Under the pieces are notes generated by a model. The model was given only the letters and a program-made list of their open reading frames with translations, had not been told where the DNA came from and did no database searches. From the NCBI GenBank assembly GCA_016303265.1, contig JAEDLZ010000022.1, positions 1 through 18,719 of the forward strand: DNA of 18,719 bases. The letters run 5' to 3'. The stretch is from Clostridiales bacterium (GTDB taxonomy: Bacteria > Bacillota > Clostridia > Monoglobales > Monoglobaceae). Made by a program: the position numbers and the translations under genes. Positions 6,395 through 12,840 of the stretch are shown here, in pieces (position 1 is the first letter of the stretch; each line of letters begins with the position of its first letter).

Positions 6395-6841
6395 TTGAAC
6401 TACACTCAAAAGGAATATTCCGATTATGTCAACCAAAAATCTGCAAAAAGTCCCATTGTACGCGACACTATTATCGCATTTATAATAGGCGGTCTGATTT
6501 GCTGTATAGGTCAGGCATTTTCGGACATTTATCAGAAATATTTCGGTCTGAACGAAGAAATTTCCAAAACTGCCGTTTCCGTAACAATGATTTTTCTCGG
6601 TTCCCTTTTCACGGGACTTAACCTATACAATAAGCTTGCAAAATTTGCAGGCGCCGGAACTCTTGTCCCCATAACGGGTTTTGCAAACGCCATTGTTTCA
6701 CCCGCTATGGAGTTTCGGCGCGAGGGACTTGTATTAGGGCTTGCCTCAAAAATGTTTGTTGTTGCCGGGCCTGTGTTGGTTTACGGCATTTCGTCGTCCG
6801 TTATTGTAGGACTAATTTACTATCTTTTGGGAGTGTTTTAA
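6395..6841 (+). CDS. spoVAC: Stage V sporulation protein AC
   Basis: SpoVAC is a forespore inner-membrane protein of the channel that imports Ca-dipicolinate during sporulation and releases it at germination; Bacillus SpoVAC is described as mechanosensitive. The 148-residue product matches the usual length of about 150. The start is taken as TTG at 6395 (MNYTQKEYSDYVNQK...) because AAGGATGTGAT precedes it at good spacing and family members begin at this point. The frame is open back to an ATG at 6335, but that lies in the terminator's T-tract. About four membrane segments are visible (roughly 24-43, 57-78, 112-130, 131-147). The conserved FAGAGTLVPITGFANAIVSPA motif (84-104) is shared with the paralogous SpoVAE. 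It lies 8 bp before spoVAD. Confidence 0.95.
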   Translation: MNYTQKEYSDYVNQKSAKSPIVRDTIIAFIIGGLICCIGQAFSDIYQKYFGLNEEISKTAVSVTMIFLGSLFTGLNLYNKLAKFAGAGTLVPITGFANAIVSPAMEFRREGLVLGLASKMFVVAGPVLVYGISSSVIVGLIYYLLGVF

Positions 6842-6849
6842 AGAAAACT

Positions 6850-7878
6850 ATGAATAAAAGACTTGGAAATCAGACTGTTAAGATATTAAACCCCGTTTCC
6901 ATAATTTCGGCTGCCAATGTTGCGGGCAAAAAGGAGGGCGAAGGGCCTCTTGCCATGTACTTTGACAAAATCTTAAGCGATGCCGCATGGGGTGAAGAAA
7001 CATGGGAAAAAACCGAAAGCAAAATGCAAAATTTTGCCGTTACCAATGCCATCAGCCGGGCGAATCTTAAAAATTCCGACATAAATTATATCCTTGCCGG
7101 CGACCTGCTTAACCAATGCATCAGCTCAAGCTTTGCACTCCGTGACCTCAATATACCTTTTTTCGGGGTTTACGGGGCTTGCTCCACCATGGCGGAAACC
7201 ATTTCCCTCGGCTCTATGCTAATCGACGGCGGCTTTGCCGAAAATGTCGCCGCAGTTACCTCAAGCCATTTCTGTACGGCTGAAAGACAATACCGTCAGC
7301 CTTTAGAATACGGCGGTCAGCGTACCCCCAATGCGCAGTGGACCGTTACGGGCTCCGGAGCCGTGATTCTCTCCGGGAGCGGGGACGGGCCTTATATAAC
7401 ACATATCACTACGGGGGAAATTGTTGATATGGGAATAAAAGACGCAAACAATATGGGCGCCGCCATGGCTCCTGCCGCCGCCGAAACCCTCAAGGCTCAT
7501 TTTGTGGAAACAGGTCGGCAGCCCTCCTATTACGACCTTATTCTTACCGGCGACCTGGGAATACTGGGAAAGTCGATTATGATTGATCTCATGGGCGACT
7601 ACGGCTACGATTTGCGTGATAATTACGATGACTGCGGATGCCTTATTTTTGACGCAGAAAGCCAGGACACCCATGCAGGCGGAAGCGGCTGTGGCTGCAG
7701 TGCGGTTACGCTTACCGGATATGTTATGAGCCTTATAAGTCAGGGCAAGCTTAAAAATGTTCTTTTTATGGCAACCGGCGCGCTGCTCAGTCCTACTTCA
7801 ACCCTTCAGGGTGAAAGCATTCCCTCAATCGCCCACGCTGTTGCAATAAGTTCTTCCCGGGAGGATTCAGGATTATGA
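6850..7878 (+). CDS. spoVAD: Stage V sporulation protein AD
   Basis: SpoVAD is a thiolase-fold protein that binds dipicolinic acid and works with SpoVAC and SpoVAE in its transport across the inner spore membrane. The 342-residue length is typical. Conserved blocks are easy to see: GPLAMYFDK, ILAGDLLNQ (81-89), GACSTMAE (109-116, with the thiolase-position Cys111), TSSHFCTAERQYRQPLEYGGQ, TVTGSGAVILS, MGAAMAPAAAETLKAHF, LILTGDLG, DCGCLIFD, HAGGSGCGCSAV and ATGALLSPTSTLQGESIPSIAHAV. The ribosome-binding site before the ATG is weak (AAAGAAA), suggesting coupling to spoVAC translation 8 bp upstream. The gene ends in an ATGA overlap with spoVAE. Confidence 0.97.
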   Translation: MNKRLGNQTVKILNPVSIISAANVAGKKEGEGPLAMYFDKILSDAAWGEETWEKTESKMQNFAVTNAISRANLKNSDINYILAGDLLNQCISSSFALRDLNIPFFGVYGACSTMAETISLGSMLIDGGFAENVAAVTSSHFCTAERQYRQPLEYGGQRTPNAQWTVTGSGAVILSGSGDGPYITHITTGEIVDMGIKDANNMGAAMAPAAAETLKAHFVETGRQPSYYDLILTGDLGILGKSIMIDLMGDYGYDLRDNYDDCGCLIFDAESQDTHAGGSGCGCSAVTLTGYVMSLISQGKLKNVLFMATGALLSPTSTLQGESIPSIAHAVAISSSREDSGL

Positions 7879-8231
7879 TGTCTTATTTTAACGCTTTCTG
7901 GGTAGGCGGTCTTATTTGCGCTATTGCCCAGATTATCATTGATAAAACAAAACTTACCCCTGCAAGGATTCTGGTGCTTTATGTTGTCATCGGAGCAATC
8001 CTCGGCGGATTGGGTATTTACAAATATATTGAACAAATCGGCGGAGCGGGCGCAACAGTTCCGATTATGGGATTTGGCAACAGCCTCGCAAAAGGCGTGA
8101 TAAAGGAGATTGACAAAAACGGATTTATCGGGATTTTTACAGGCGGAACAACCGCTACGGCAGGCGGAATTGCAGCTGCCGTATTCTTCGGGCTTTTGAT
8201 GGCTCTCATTTTTAAGCCGAAAGAAAAATAG
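7875..8231 (+). CDS. spoVAE: Stage V sporulation protein AE
   Basis: This small membrane protein (118 residues) of the SpoVA dipicolinate channel corresponds to the SpoVAEB form found with SpoVAC and SpoVAD in most spore formers. Three to four hydrophobic segments are visible, with the family motif GGAGATVPIMGFGNSLAKGV (47-66) homologous to that of SpoVAC, then GFIGIFTGGTTATAGGIAAAVFFG. The start at 7875 overlaps the spoVAD stop (ATGATG); the next ATG, three bases on, is an equal alternative. The minimal set AC-AD-AE is typical of Clostridia. SpoVAA, SpoVAB and SpoVAF are absent here. Confidence 0.95.
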   Translation: MMSYFNAFWVGGLICAIAQIIIDKTKLTPARILVLYVVIGAILGGLGIYKYIEQIGGAGATVPIMGFGNSLAKGVIKEIDKNGFIGIFTGGTTATAGGIAAAVFFGLLMALIFKPKEK

Positions 8232-8326
8232 CCAAAACCGCAATAAAGGGCAAAAACTGCCTTAATTGCAGCTTCGGCTTGCCGGGGGCGGAAAAGTTAC
8301 TGCTCCGCCCTCCGAATCCGGCTCGG
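8214..8326. other. Convergent intergenic region with nested hairpins
   Basis: This lies between the convergent spoVAE and ZIP genes (gene-free 8232-8397). AAGCCGAA (8214-8221, inside the end of spoVAE) and TTCGGCTT (8273-8280) form an 8-bp inverted repeat. GGGCGGA (8286-8292) and TCCGCCC (8304-8310) form a GC-rich 7-bp hairpin, followed by a small CCGA/TCGG stem (8312-8326). None has a T-tract on either strand. They may be Rho-type or imperfect bidirectional terminators; nothing else is recognised here. Confidence 0.35.
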
Positions 8327-8397
8327 ATGAATTATAACGCCGCCTGTCTTTCACTCCCGGTAAAATGTGTTTTTCTGTCCTTCCTTTCTCAAAATCG

Positions 8398-9180
8398 CTA
8401 TCCCAGCGCCACATCTAAGATAAGCATTATCGTAAATCCGACCGAAAACATCAGTGTTCCCATGTCCGAATGCTCGCCTTGGGACATTTCAGGGATAAGT
8501 TCCTCAACCACCACATATATCATTGCTCCGGCAGCAAAGCTTAAAAGATACGGAAGGACAGGTACCACTATTTCAGCCGCAAGAATTGTAATCACTGCGC
8601 CTATAGGCTCTACAACTCCCGACAGCACGCCGTGCCAGAAGGCTTTGAGCGGTTTTTCTCCGCTTGACGCAAGAGGCATTGAAATAATTGCGCCCTCCGG
8701 GAAATTCTGAATTGCAATTCCGATTGCAAACGCCATTGCCCCCGCCATGGAAATCGCAGTATTACCGCTCATAACCCCGGCAAAAACAACGCCAACCGCC
8801 ATTCCCTCCGGCAGATTATGGAGGACTACCGCCAAAACAAGCATTGAATTTTTCTTCAGCCGGCTTTTCGAACCTTCCGCCTCTTCGCTGTTCATATGCA
8901 GGTGCGGTATAATCTTATCAAGCAGGAGTATAAACAGTACCCCTATCCAAAATCCCACGGCTGCCGGGACGAACGAAAACCTTCCCATATGAGCAGACTG
9001 TTCTATTGCCGGGATTATCAAACTCCAGATTGACGCAGCAACCATTACACCTGCCGCAAAGCCCGTAAGACCGCGCTGGATTTGTCGGTTTATTTCCCCG
9101 TGCATAAAAAACACACACGCAGCCCCGATAGCCGTTCCGAGAAACGGAATTAAAATTCCCTGCATTACTCTAAGCGTCAT
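8398..9180 (-). CDS. ZIP-family metal (zinc) transporter
   Basis: This 260-residue polytopic protein belongs to the GufA/ZupT branch of the ZIP family, which moves Zn2+ and other divalent cations into the cytoplasm. Signature helices are present: HNLPEGMAVGV (121-131) for TM4 and NFPEGAIISMPL (159-170) for TM5, which supply the binuclear metal-site His/Asn/Glu ligands, plus a later WHGVLSGVVEPIGA. A short charged cytoplasmic loop (HLHMNSEEAEGSKSRLKK, about 93-110) sits between TM3 and TM4, as usual. Its ATG overlaps the stop of the upstream glycosylase gene by one base (TGATG), so the two are translationally coupled. Substrate is inferred from family. Confidence 0.93.
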   Translation of the reverse strand: MTLRVMQGILIPFLGTAIGAACVFFMHGEINRQIQRGLTGFAAGVMVAASIWSLIIPAIEQSAHMGRFSFVPAAVGFWIGVLFILLLDKIIPHLHMNSEEAEGSKSRLKKNSMLVLAVVLHNLPEGMAVGVVFAGVMSGNTAISMAGAMAFAIGIAIQNFPEGAIISMPLASSGEKPLKAFWHGVLSGVVEPIGAVITILAAEIVVPVLPYLLSFAAGAMIYVVVEELIPEMSQGEHSDMGTLMFSVGFTIMLILDVALG

Positions 9181-9872
9181 CAGCTATCACTCCTTATTTT
9201 GAATTTCTTTAAATATTCCTTGGTGTCCTTTGAAATCCGATTGCTTTCAACCGCTTTTTGTATCGCTTTATTATGCGTCCATTTATCAAGCCTTTGCTCC
9301 CTGATATACGGAATCGCCGCCTCATACTGCTTTGCAAGAGCGGTTGCGAAATACCATGCAATCATCATATTGACATAATATTCCTCTGACCTTATTCTTG
9401 CTACTGTTTCAATTTGCTCCGTCTTAAAATTTTCATCGAGATACAGTTTCATTAAAAGCCCTATTGCATACCGCTTTACATAGGTTTTATCAGACTTTAT
9501 CCATTTATTTATTTGAAAGATAAGCTTGTCCGTGTTCTTTCGGAAAGCTTTGGGCAGAAACATATCGCAGGTCGCCCAGTTATCGATATACGGCAAAAAT
9601 CTTTCCGTTTCCGAAAGAGCCGTTTCGTAATCTTTTATTTTCTCTGTCAAAAATGCGTGGAGGTTATTTTCCTCATAGTATTTATGGGGGAGATTTTTAA
9701 GAAATTCCGCCGCCTCATCGGTCTTGGCAAATTCCGCCGCAAAGCGACGGAGCGCCGGTGTTCTCACCCCGATTATGAGATTTTTATCAACTGTCGGCAT
9801 AAGATTGGCATGAAAATCTCTGTATTTTAAGTCCTGCATTTTAAAAAGTTCTTCCTCTATATTGATACTCAT
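9180..9872 (-). CDS. AlkD-like DNA alkylation repair protein
   Basis: This 230-residue all-helical HEAT-like repeat protein is of the DNA alkylation repair (AlkC/AlkD) family, DNA glycosylases that remove N3- and N7-alkylated purines. The motif DNWATCDMF (97-105) has the Trp and Asp spaced W-x3-D as in the Bacillus cereus AlkD active site (W99, D103 here). The C-terminal YYVNMMIAWYFATALAKQYE (166-185) and DKWTHNKAIQKAVES blocks are family hallmarks. The start at 9872 is chosen for the GGAGAGGAAT ribosome site directly before it; the open frame extends 18 codons further but without such a site. It is coupled to the ZIP transporter gene by a TGATG overlap, an unexplained functional pairing. Confidence 0.88.
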   Translation of the reverse strand: MSINIEEELFKMQDLKYRDFHANLMPTVDKNLIIGVRTPALRRFAAEFAKTDEAAEFLKNLPHKYYEENNLHAFLTEKIKDYETALSETERFLPYIDNWATCDMFLPKAFRKNTDKLIFQINKWIKSDKTYVKRYAIGLLMKLYLDENFKTEQIETVARIRSEEYYVNMMIAWYFATALAKQYEAAIPYIREQRLDKWTHNKAIQKAVESNRISKDTKEYLKKFKIRSDS

Positions 9873-9955
9873 AATTCCTCTCCGCTCTATATTATCGGCG
9901 CAATGTAACATAGGTGAAAACCACATTCATTGCCGCTTCTTTATTAAAATAAATA

Positions 9956-9982
9956 CGCCCCGTATAGGGCGCTTATTGCCCT
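9956..9982 (-). promoter_or_regulatory. Attenuator-like alternative hairpins in the alkD-like leader
   Basis: In the minus-strand transcript three short segments can pair in two exclusive ways. AGGGC (9982-9978) can pair with GCCCT (9970-9966), or the same middle segment CGCCC (9971-9967) can pair with GGGCG (9960-9956). The second hairpin is followed by U-rich TATTTATTTT. The stems are only 5 bp, so regulation is a suggestion. Confidence 0.3.
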
Positions 9983-9994
9983 GTTCTTAAGATT

Positions 9995-10023
9995 ATTATA
10001 ACATTCCATTTCAAATATTGCAA
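9995..10023 (-). promoter_or_regulatory. Promoter of the AlkD-like/ZIP operon
   Basis: On the minus strand TTGCAA (10023-10018) and a perfect TATAAT (10000-9995) are separated by 17 bp. The predicted start is near 9988, leaving a leader of about 115 nt before the glycosylase ATG. Confidence 0.65.
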
Positions 10024-10024
10024 C

Positions 10025-10067
10025 AAAAAACGCTCCGCAAAAATTTTACTTAAAGCGAAGCGTTTTT
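10025..10067 (-). terminator. Rho-independent terminator after the YlmC/YmxH gene
   Basis: AAAACGCTCCGC (10027-10038) and GCGAAGCGTTTT (10055-10066) pair over 12 bp with one C-A mismatch. T-runs flank on both strands, so it can act in either direction. Because the only adjoining gene reading toward it is the minus-strand one ending at 10109, the minus direction is the relevant one. Confidence 0.8.
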
Positions 10068-10108
10068 TTAATATTGTATGCACAACAAGCCAATTTCCGT
10101 AAATATAT

Positions 10109-10348
10109 CTAATCCATTTCAATCATTATTAAATCGTCGCCGATGGTTTTTATGTTTTCCCATTTTATTTCTATGTCGTTTTCCTTGCCGAACAGTCCCA
10201 TAACCTTGTATCCGCCCGACACAATGATTGACACAAGCCGGCCCGTTTCAAGATCCACCTCAACATCCGCGGGGTAGCCCAGACGCACGCCCGTTTTCAC
10301 ATTTATTATTTCCTTGTTCCTGATTTCATTTATGCCGCAGCTTGCCAC
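10109..10348 (-). CDS. YlmC/YmxH family PRC-barrel sporulation-associated protein
   Basis: This small protein (79 residues from a GTG start) of the YlmC/YmxH family has a single PRC-barrel-like beta domain. It shows the family pattern INEIRNKEIINVKTGVRLGYPADVEVDLETGRL, then GLFGKENDIEIKWENIKTIGDDLIMIEM. GTG at 10348 is preferred because GAGGTGA lies 7 bp before it; an alternative GTG at 10357 overlaps that ribosome site. YlmC/YmxH proteins are widely annotated as sporulation-associated in Clostridia, though their molecular role is unknown. It is transcribed divergently from sigG across about 95 bp, which supports a sporulation role. Confidence 0.88.
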   Translation of the reverse strand: MASCGINEIRNKEIINVKTGVRLGYPADVEVDLETGRLVSIIVSGGYKVMGLFGKENDIEIKWENIKTIGDDLIMIEMD

Positions 10349-10381
10349 AAAAATCACCTCTTTTTATATCTATTAAATCAT

Positions 10382-10409
10382 CGTATAATTTATGCATTTT
10401 GAGCAAATA
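10382..10409 (+). promoter_or_regulatory. Possible sigma-F/G promoter of sigG
   Basis: GTATA (10382-10386) matches the forespore -35 consensus perfectly. About 16 bp on, AGCAAATAA (10401-10409) only partly fits either the sigma-F (GGNNANHTR) or sigma-G (CATNNTA) -10. Bacillus sigG is transcribed from sigma-F/G promoters, which is why the region was inspected. Weak by sequence alone. Confidence 0.3.
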
Positions 10410-10412
10410 ATG
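10385..10412 (-). promoter_or_regulatory. Possible mother-cell (sigma-K/E-like) promoter of the YlmC/YmxH gene
   Basis: On the minus strand CATAAATTA (10393-10385) fits CATANNNTA, with AC (10412-10411) 17 bp upstream. It overlaps the candidate sigG promoter on the opposite strand. The pattern is short and AT-rich, so chance is possible. Confidence 0.3.
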
Positions 10413-10444
10413 TTATGGACAAGCATCGATAAGGGGTTTTAATT

Positions 10445-11218
10445 ATGATTATAAATAAAGTCGAAATCTGCGGAGTCAACACATCAAAACTTCCTCTTTT
10501 ATCCGAGGAGAAAAAGCAGGAGCTTTTCCAAAAAATTCAAAGCGGTGACAAGGAGGCTCGCCACGAATTTATATACGGAAACCTCCGTTTGGTTTTAAGC
10601 GTTCTGCAAAAATTCAATAATAGGGGCGAAAATATTGACGACCTTTTCCAAGTGGGCTGCATCGGGCTTATTAAGGCCTTGGACAATTTTGATACTTCCC
10701 ATTGTGTAAAATTTTCCACCTATGCCGTACCAATGATCATTGGCGAAGTGAGAAGATACCTCAGAGATAACAATGCACTTCGGGTAAGCCGCTCGCTTCG
10801 GGACATTGCATACAAAGCCCTGGCGGTTAAGGAGCGGCTAATATCCGAAAACTCAAAAGAACCCACAAGCGCCGACATTGCCAAAGAGCTGGGGCTCAAA
10901 GCCGCCGAAGTTGAACGGGCGCTTGACGCAATAATGGACCCGGTTTCCTTAAACGAACCCGTTTACCATGACAGCGGCGATGCGGTTTTTGTTATGGACC
11001 AGGTAAAGGATGACGGCAACACCGACGACAGTTGGATTGAGGATATTTCCCTTAAGGAAGCCATACGGCGTCTTCCCCAAAGAGAGCAAAACATCATTTC
11101 AATGCGGTTTTTTCACGGAAAGACACAGATGGAGATTGCTTCGGAAATCGGTATTTCTCAGGCGCAGGTTTCACGGCTTGAGAAGAACGCAATAAACCAT
11201 ATGAAAAAGTATTTATAA
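10445..11218 (+). CDS. sigG: RNA polymerase sporulation sigma factor SigG
   Basis: This is the late forespore-specific sigma factor, directing genes such as spoVA and those for SASP proteins. The length is 257 residues against 260 in Bacillus. The N-terminal MIINKVEICGVNTSKLPLLS is diagnostic for SigG and separates it from SigF. Region 2 with the core-binding and -10 recognition helix runs from about 44 to 115 (GNLRLVLSVLQKF, DDLFQVGCIGLIKALDNFD, VKFSTYAVPMIIGEVRRYLRD). Region 3 is about 117-170. Region 4 carries the -35-recognising helix-turn-helix (KTQMEIASEIGISQAQVSRLEK, 226-247). AAGGGG lies about 8 bp before the ATG. In many genomes sigG follows sigE and spoIIGA; here it stands alone, divergent from a YlmC/YmxH gene, and is closed by its own terminator. 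Confidence 0.97.
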   Translation: MIINKVEICGVNTSKLPLLSEEKKQELFQKIQSGDKEARHEFIYGNLRLVLSVLQKFNNRGENIDDLFQVGCIGLIKALDNFDTSHCVKFSTYAVPMIIGEVRRYLRDNNALRVSRSLRDIAYKALAVKERLISENSKEPTSADIAKELGLKAAEVERALDAIMDPVSLNEPVYHDSGDAVFVMDQVKDDGNTDDSWIEDISLKEAIRRLPQREQNIISMRFFHGKTQMEIASEIGISQAQVSRLEKNAINHMKKYL

Positions 11219-11299
11219 AAATTATGCGGTCAGGAGATTACAAATTTATCCTGCAAACAAAAGGGCTGACGGAATCACCAAAGCCCGTACATATACATA

Positions 11300-11337
11300 A
11301 AACCCCACCAAAAGGTTCGGCAGGGTTTATTTTTTTG
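11300..11337 (+). terminator. Terminator after sigG
   Basis: AAACCC (11300-11305) pairs with GGGTTT (11323-11328), with a short inner ACC/GGT stem, followed by ATTTTTTT. It lies about 80 bp past the sigG stop. The 11219-11403 interval contains nothing else recognisable. Confidence 0.7.
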
Positions 11338-11403
11338 CATAGGGTAAGGCATCCCGTATGCCGTTTATTTGAAAAATTTTTGCACTTTCCGATTGCAGTC
11401 CTT

Positions 11404-12726
11404 CTATACAAGGCAAGGAAAGCCCGCATTTTTATGAGCCTCTAAAAGCTCGTCGCACATTGCTTTTATATCGTCCACGGAAAGCTCCGCCGCTGTGTGC
11501 GGTTCAAGCATCGCCGCCATGTAAACATCCTCTTTCCGCTTTGATACTGCCGCTTCGATTGTAAGAAGCTGCGGATTTATATTTGTTCTGTTCATTGCCG
11601 CAAGCACCTCGGGAAGGTCGCCGATATAAGTCGGGTGAATTCCCATTCCGTCAACCATGCACGGAACCTCGACGCAGGCATTTTGCGGAAGATTTGTTAT
11701 AATTCCCGTGTTTATTACATTTCCGCCGATTTTATACGGATTTCCCGTAACACAAGCCTCCATTATTCTTGACGCATATTCTCTTGACCGAGTATGCTCA
11801 ATTTTGTCGCCATTTAAAATGTCCTCTCTCTGCTTCTCCCATCCCTCAATCTGACTTACGCATCTTCTGGGGTATTCATCCAGAGGAATATTATATTTTT
11901 CGATAAGCTCAGGGTATTTCGACTTTATGTAAAACGGATTATACTCGGCATTATGTTCACTGCTCTCCGTGCAGTAATATCCAAAGTTTCTGATATACTC
12001 AAATCGAACCATATCTCCATGCTTTTCGCCCGAATCGTTCTTTTCAATCGCCCTCTTCCTGATAAGGGGATAAAGGTCATTTCCTTCAAGGTCGTAAATT
12101 TCAAGCAGCCATCCCATGTGGTTTATACCTGCAATTTTATCTTTAAAGCCATCAACTTTAATGTCCAAAGCTTCAAGTATTCTCTTCGAGCAAACCTGGA
12201 CGCTGTGGCAAAGACCTATCGTTTTAATATCCGTAAACCGCTGCATATACCCGGTCAGCATTGCCATAGGATTCGTGTAATTTAAGAACAGCGCATTCGG
12301 ACACACCTGCGCCATATCCTCCGCTATGTCGCGAAGAACGGGGATGGTACGAAGAGCGCGGAAAATTCCGCCTATCCCCAGTGTATCGCCTATCGTTTGT
12401 CTGAGACCGTATTTTTTTGGAATTTCAAAGTCAATAACCGTACACGGCTCATAGCCGCCCACCTGAATTGCGTTTACAACAAAATCCGCCCCTCGAAGAG
12501 CCTCTTTGCGGTTCTCAACTCCCAGGTATTTCTCAATCCTGCATTTGCCTCCGGTAATATTTTCGTTCATTTTTGAGATAATGAGATAGGAGTCCTCAAG
12601 CCGTTGACTGTCAATATCATAAAGGGCAATATCCGCATCGTTTAAGCTTTCCGTCATCATTACATCCCCAAGCACATTCCTTGCAAAAACCGTACTGCCC
12701 GCTCCCACAAAAGTAATTTTTACCAT
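11404..12726 (-). CDS. Glycoside hydrolase family 4 enzyme, probable alpha-galactosidase
   Basis: This 440-residue GH4 enzyme needs NAD and a divalent metal and cleaves by a redox-elimination mechanism. The nucleotide-binding GAGST is at 8-12, LNYTNPMAM at 148-156 and the metal-binding Cys-His pair in GLCHSVQ at 171-177 (Cys173, His174), with a third ligand His203 in GINHMGW. The CHSV version is the one associated with alpha-galactosidase (MelA-like) and alpha-glucuronidase-type members. Phospho-glucosidase members have other residues there, so alpha-galactosidase is favoured. The start at 12726 is chosen because AAGGCGG precedes it; an upstream in-frame ATG would encode that ribosome site. 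It is cytoplasmic, with no signal peptide, so the substrate must be imported by a transporter not seen here. It is divergent from, and probably controlled by, the AraC-family gene. Confidence 0.92.
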   Translation of the reverse strand: MVKITFVGAGSTVFARNVLGDVMMTESLNDADIALYDIDSQRLEDSYLIISKMNENITGGKCRIEKYLGVENRKEALRGADFVVNAIQVGGYEPCTVIDFEIPKKYGLRQTIGDTLGIGGIFRALRTIPVLRDIAEDMAQVCPNALFLNYTNPMAMLTGYMQRFTDIKTIGLCHSVQVCSKRILEALDIKVDGFKDKIAGINHMGWLLEIYDLEGNDLYPLIRKRAIEKNDSGEKHGDMVRFEYIRNFGYYCTESSEHNAEYNPFYIKSKYPELIEKYNIPLDEYPRRCVSQIEGWEKQREDILNGDKIEHTRSREYASRIMEACVTGNPYKIGGNVINTGIITNLPQNACVEVPCMVDGMGIHPTYIGDLPEVLAAMNRTNINPQLLTIEAAVSKRKEDVYMAAMLEPHTAAELSVDDIKAMCDELLEAHKNAGFPCLV

Positions 12727-12764
12727 ATCAAAACCGCCTTTCATTTCTTTGTTTAGTAAATCAT

Positions 12765-12794
12765 ATCATATAAATTTTTGTTTGGCTATTGCAA
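12765..12794 (-). promoter_or_regulatory. Promoter of the GH4 gene
   Basis: On the minus strand TTGCAA (12794-12789) and TATGAT (12770-12765) are 18 bp apart. The -35 is the same palindromic hexamer used by the divergent AraC-family promoter. Confidence 0.6.
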
Positions 12795-12818
12795 TATGTC
12801 GCCTTAATATGATATAAT
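12789..12818 (+). promoter_or_regulatory. Promoter of the AraC-family regulator gene
   Basis: TTGCAA (12789-12794), an 18-bp spacer and a perfect TATAAT (12813-12818) give a start near 12825. That leaves a leader of only about 15 nt, just enough for the GAGGTGA ribosome site. Confidence 0.7.
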
Positions 12819-12819
12819 G

Positions 12820-12834
12820 TCACCTGTGAGGTGA
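12820..12834 (+). promoter_or_regulatory. Perfect inverted repeat over the start/ribosome site of the AraC-family gene
   Basis: TCACCT-GTG-AGGTGA has perfect 6-bp arms; the right arm is the Shine-Dalgarno sequence. Transcription is predicted to begin near the end of the left arm, so a DNA operator is more likely than an mRNA hairpin. Confidence 0.45.
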
Positions 12835-12840
12835 TTTTGT

